A DNA stretch of 64,000 bases, from assembly GCF_042643245.1 (NCBI RefSeq), contig NZ_JBHRSK010000004.1, forward strand, positions 310,001 to 374,000, in the 5' to 3' direction. Below, piece by piece: positions 62,106 through 64,000 of this stretch. Position numbers and translations under genes: made by a program. The DNA is from Acidimangrovimonas pyrenivorans (GTDB lineage: Bacteria > Pseudomonadota > Alphaproteobacteria > Rhodobacterales > Rhodobacteraceae). The notes below the pieces were generated by a model. The model was not told the DNA's origin. It made no database searches and worked only from the letters and a program-made list of their open reading frames with translations. How positions within the stretch are numbered: position 1 is the first letter of the stretch; every line of letters starts with the position of its first letter.

Positions 62106-63244
62106 CGCGCCACCAGCACCGCGGTGGCCAGCGCCGCGATCCCTTCCTCGCGCCCGGTGAAGCCGAGCCGTTCCGATGTCGTCGCCTTGACGCTTACCCT
62201 GTCCATCTCGACCTCCATGATCCGGGCCAGTTCCTGTTGCATCTCGATGGCGTGCGGGCCGATCTTCGGCCGTTCGCAGACCAGGGTGAGGTCGCAATTG
62301 GCGAGCTCGAATCCGCGCCCGCGGGCCAGCCCGATGGCATGGGCGAGGAAGATATGCGAGGCGGCGCCCTTCCATTGCGGATCGGAGGGCGGGAAATGGC
62401 GGCCGATATCGCCCTCGGCCAGCGCGCCATAGAGTGCGTCGGTCAGCGCGTGCATCCCGACATCGGCATCGGAATGGCCGACAAGGCCATGCGAATGCGG
62501 GATTTTCACGCCGCAGAGCCAGACGTGATCGCCCGGTCCGAAGGCGTGGACGTCATAGCCGTTGCCGCTGCGGATATCCATCGGGCTGCCTCTCAGGATG
62601 CGGGCGGCGCGGGCGAAATCCGCCGCCACCGTCAGTTTCAGGTTGTCCTCCTCGCCCTCGACGATGGCGACGTCAAGCCCGGCGGCGCGGGCGACCTCGA
62701 CATCGTCGGCGGCGCCGCCGGGATGGGCGCGATGGGCGGCGAGGATCAGCTCGTAGCGGAAGGCCTGCGGCGTCTGGGCCCGGTAGAGCCCGTCGCGCGG
62801 CACCGTGGCCGCGACGGTGCCATCCGCCCCGCGCCACAGCGCATCGGTGACCGCCAGCGCCGGGGCGGCGGCGGGGGCATCGTCCAGCGCGGCGATCATC
62901 CGGGCGATCAGATCGGCCGAGACCAGCGGCCGCGCCCCGTCATGGATCAGCACCCGGTCGATGTCGCGGCCGTCCAGCGCCTCGAGCGCGTTTCGCACCG
63001 AGGCGTCGCGGCTGGTCCCGCCGGTGACGATCTCGACGCCCTCGGCCAATAGCGGCGCGGCGCGGGCCATGTCGTCGGGATGCAGGACAAGAAGGATGGT
63101 CCCGATTCCCGGTGCCGCGCGGAAGGCGGCAACGGTCCGGGCCAGCACCGGTTGACCGGCAAGGTCGCGCCATTGCTTGGGAATCCCGCCGCCCGCCCGC
63201 AGCCCACGCCCGGCGGCGACGATGATGGCGGCAGTCGCTTGCAT
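62102..63244 (-). CDS. ispDF: Bifunctional IspD/IspF of the MEP pathway
   Basis: The 380-residue fusion starts at ATG 63244. The IspD part has the CTP-binding AAGRGLRAGGGIPKQWRDLA and VLIHDGARPLV; the IspF part starts near RSGNGYDVHAFGPGDHVWLC with the zinc ligands in YDVHAF and continues GHSDADVGMHALTDALYGAL. It makes CDP-ME and then MEcPP in isoprenoid synthesis. The fused form is typical of alphaproteobacteria. Confidence 0.96.
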   Translation of the reverse strand: MQATAAIIVAAGRGLRAGGGIPKQWRDLAGQPVLARTVAAFRAAPGIGTILLVLHPDDMARAAPLLAEGVEIVTGGTSRDASVRNALEALDGRDIDRVLIHDGARPLVSADLIARMIAALDDAPAAAPALAVTDALWRGADGTVAATVPRDGLYRAQTPQAFRYELILAAHRAHPGGAADDVEVARAAGLDVAIVEGEEDNLKLTVAADFARAARILRGSPMDIRSGNGYDVHAFGPGDHVWLCGVKIPHSHGLVGHSDADVGMHALTDALYGALAEGDIGRHFPPSDPQWKGAASHIFLAHAIGLARGRGFELANCDLTLVCERPKIGPHAIEMQQELARIMEVEMDRVSVKATTSERLGFTGREEGIAALATAVLVAR

Positions 63245-63440
63245 GACGGGCTCCCGGCGGTGTTGCTGCGGTGCGGACCTGTCTAGAAGATGCGCCGCTG
63301 CGTGACAATGCGACAAAGCCTTTGGCGAGGGCGCCCAAAAATTAGGCAGATGCCGTTTTCTGACCATGTGGTCCGATCGGTCGAATTGTAATACTTCGTG
63401 CTTATGACTAGCTGGAAGTTGACGCACAAGGATTAGGCAA

Positions 63441-64000
63441 ATGGCCATTCGGTTGGCAGACCTGACACTCGATCCGCCCGTTTTTCTGGCGCCGCTCGCC
63501 GGAATCACCGACCTGCCGTTCCGGCGGGTGGTCTCGGGGTTCGGCGCCGGGCTGGTGGTGAGCGAGATGGTGGCGAGCCAGGAAGTGGTGCAGGCGAGGC
63601 CGCTGGCACGGGCGCGGGCCGAGCTGGGATTCGGCGAGGCGGCGACCGCGGTGCAGCTCGCCGGGCGCGAGGCGCATTGGATGGCCGAGGCGGCGCGCTA
63701 TGTCGAAGGGCAGGGCGCGCGGATCATCGACATCAACATGGGCTGCCCGGCGCGCAAGGTGACCAACGGCTATTCCGGCTCGGCGCTGATGCGCGACCTC
63801 GATCACGCGCTGTCGCTGATCGAGGCGGTGGTCGCGGCGGTGCGGGTGCCGGTGACGCTGAAGACGCGGCTGGGCTGGGACGACAGCCTGCTCAACGCGC
63901 CCGAACTGGCGCGGCGGGCCGAGGCGGCCGGCGTCCAGATGATTACCATCCACGGCCGCACCCGGTGCCAGTTCTACAAGGGCCAAGCCGATTGGGCAGC
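63441..64000 (+). CDS. dusB: tRNA-dihydrouridine synthase (DusB/NifR3), start only
   Basis: The gene runs off the right edge; 186 residues are visible from the ATG at 63441. It has FLAPLAGITDLPFRR, the FMN-barrel pattern VQLAGREAHWMAEAARYVEG, IDINMGCPARKVTNGYSGSA with the catalytic cysteine, and TLKTRLGWDD. It reduces uridine in the tRNA D loop. In Rhodobacter the homologue nifR3 precedes ntrB and ntrC, which would lie to the right. Confidence 0.93.
   Translation, partial: MAIRLADLTLDPPVFLAPLAGITDLPFRRVVSGFGAGLVVSEMVASQEVVQARPLARARAELGFGEAATAVQLAGREAHWMAEAARYVEGQGARIIDINMGCPARKVTNGYSGSALMRDLDHALSLIEAVVAAVRVPVTLKTRLGWDDSLLNAPELARRAEAAGVQMITIHGRTRCQFYKGQADWA

Overview
The window comes from a high-GC alphaproteobacterium, most likely Rhodobacterales (Rhodobacteraceae/Paracoccaceae). 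The pointers are a fused ispDF, an iscR-like regulator with a single cysteine that heads a suf operon, a CckA-type hybrid kinase, a GAAC-N7-GAAC SOS box in front of recA, a DUF6456/GafA-like regulator, and hpt, lipA and dusB genes of alphaproteobacterial type. Bases 1 to about 10,330 have visibly lower GC and different codon use; the rest is dense, GC-rich core chromosome.

Region 1 (1-10,387) is the right part of an integrative element. Its right boundary is marked by the last 18 codons of guaB (SHVHDVQITRESPNYRVG, stop at 10387), which are read in frame as the tail of the element's own tyrosine recombinase; the element therefore sits in the 3' end of guaB. From right to left it carries the integrase, a small MerR-type excisionase-like protein, a divergent XRE repressor, two unknown proteins, three phased 18-bp palindromes (TTTTCAC-N2-GTGAAAA), an iteron-like AGGGGGCA region, and a D5/P4-type primase-helicase. 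It has no visible structural genes. The cargo at the far side is a two-gene Gabija anti-phage system (gajA OLD-type ATPase/TOPRIM nuclease, gajB UvrD-like helicase), flanked by an IS3-family orfA remnant and an IS1595-type transposase that runs off the left edge. The layout resembles a phage satellite carrying a defence cargo.

Region 2 (10.4-28 kb) is core: a CMD/GNAT/azoreductase operon with a divergent MarR regulator, an RsmB-like methyltransferase, a cckA gene interrupted by an in-frame TAG, a sulfotransferase, recA, alaS, typA, membrane proteins, icd, and a four-gene cluster with an HD hydrolase and an alpha/beta hydrolase.

Region 3 (28-36 kb) is the Fe-S cluster assembly operon: iscR-like regulator, cysteine desulfurase, sufB, a YbjQ-like gene, sufC, sufD, two Yip1-like membrane genes and sufS, with repeated ATGA overlaps from sufC onward.

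Region 4 (36-49.8 kb) holds an octaheme cytochrome c / cytochrome b respiratory pair, tRNA-Arg(CCG), a P-type cation ATPase, an endonuclease III-like protein, TetR and PPK2, a MetA predicted to use acetyl-CoA, transporters and a FadL porin.

Region 5 (49.9-64 kb) holds guaA, a non-pyrrolysine MttB-like methyltransferase, a GafA-like regulator behind CtrA-type boxes, an OxyR-type regulator, lipA, two c-type cytochromes, hpt, a RatA/COQ10-like protein, pncC-pgpA-ispDF and the start of dusB. A dispersed intergenic repeat (GGGGGGCTGTCTGCCCCCC... CGAGGATATTT...GAAAG) occurs at least four times across regions 2-5.

All calls rest on reading the sequence and recalled family knowledge; no database search was run.
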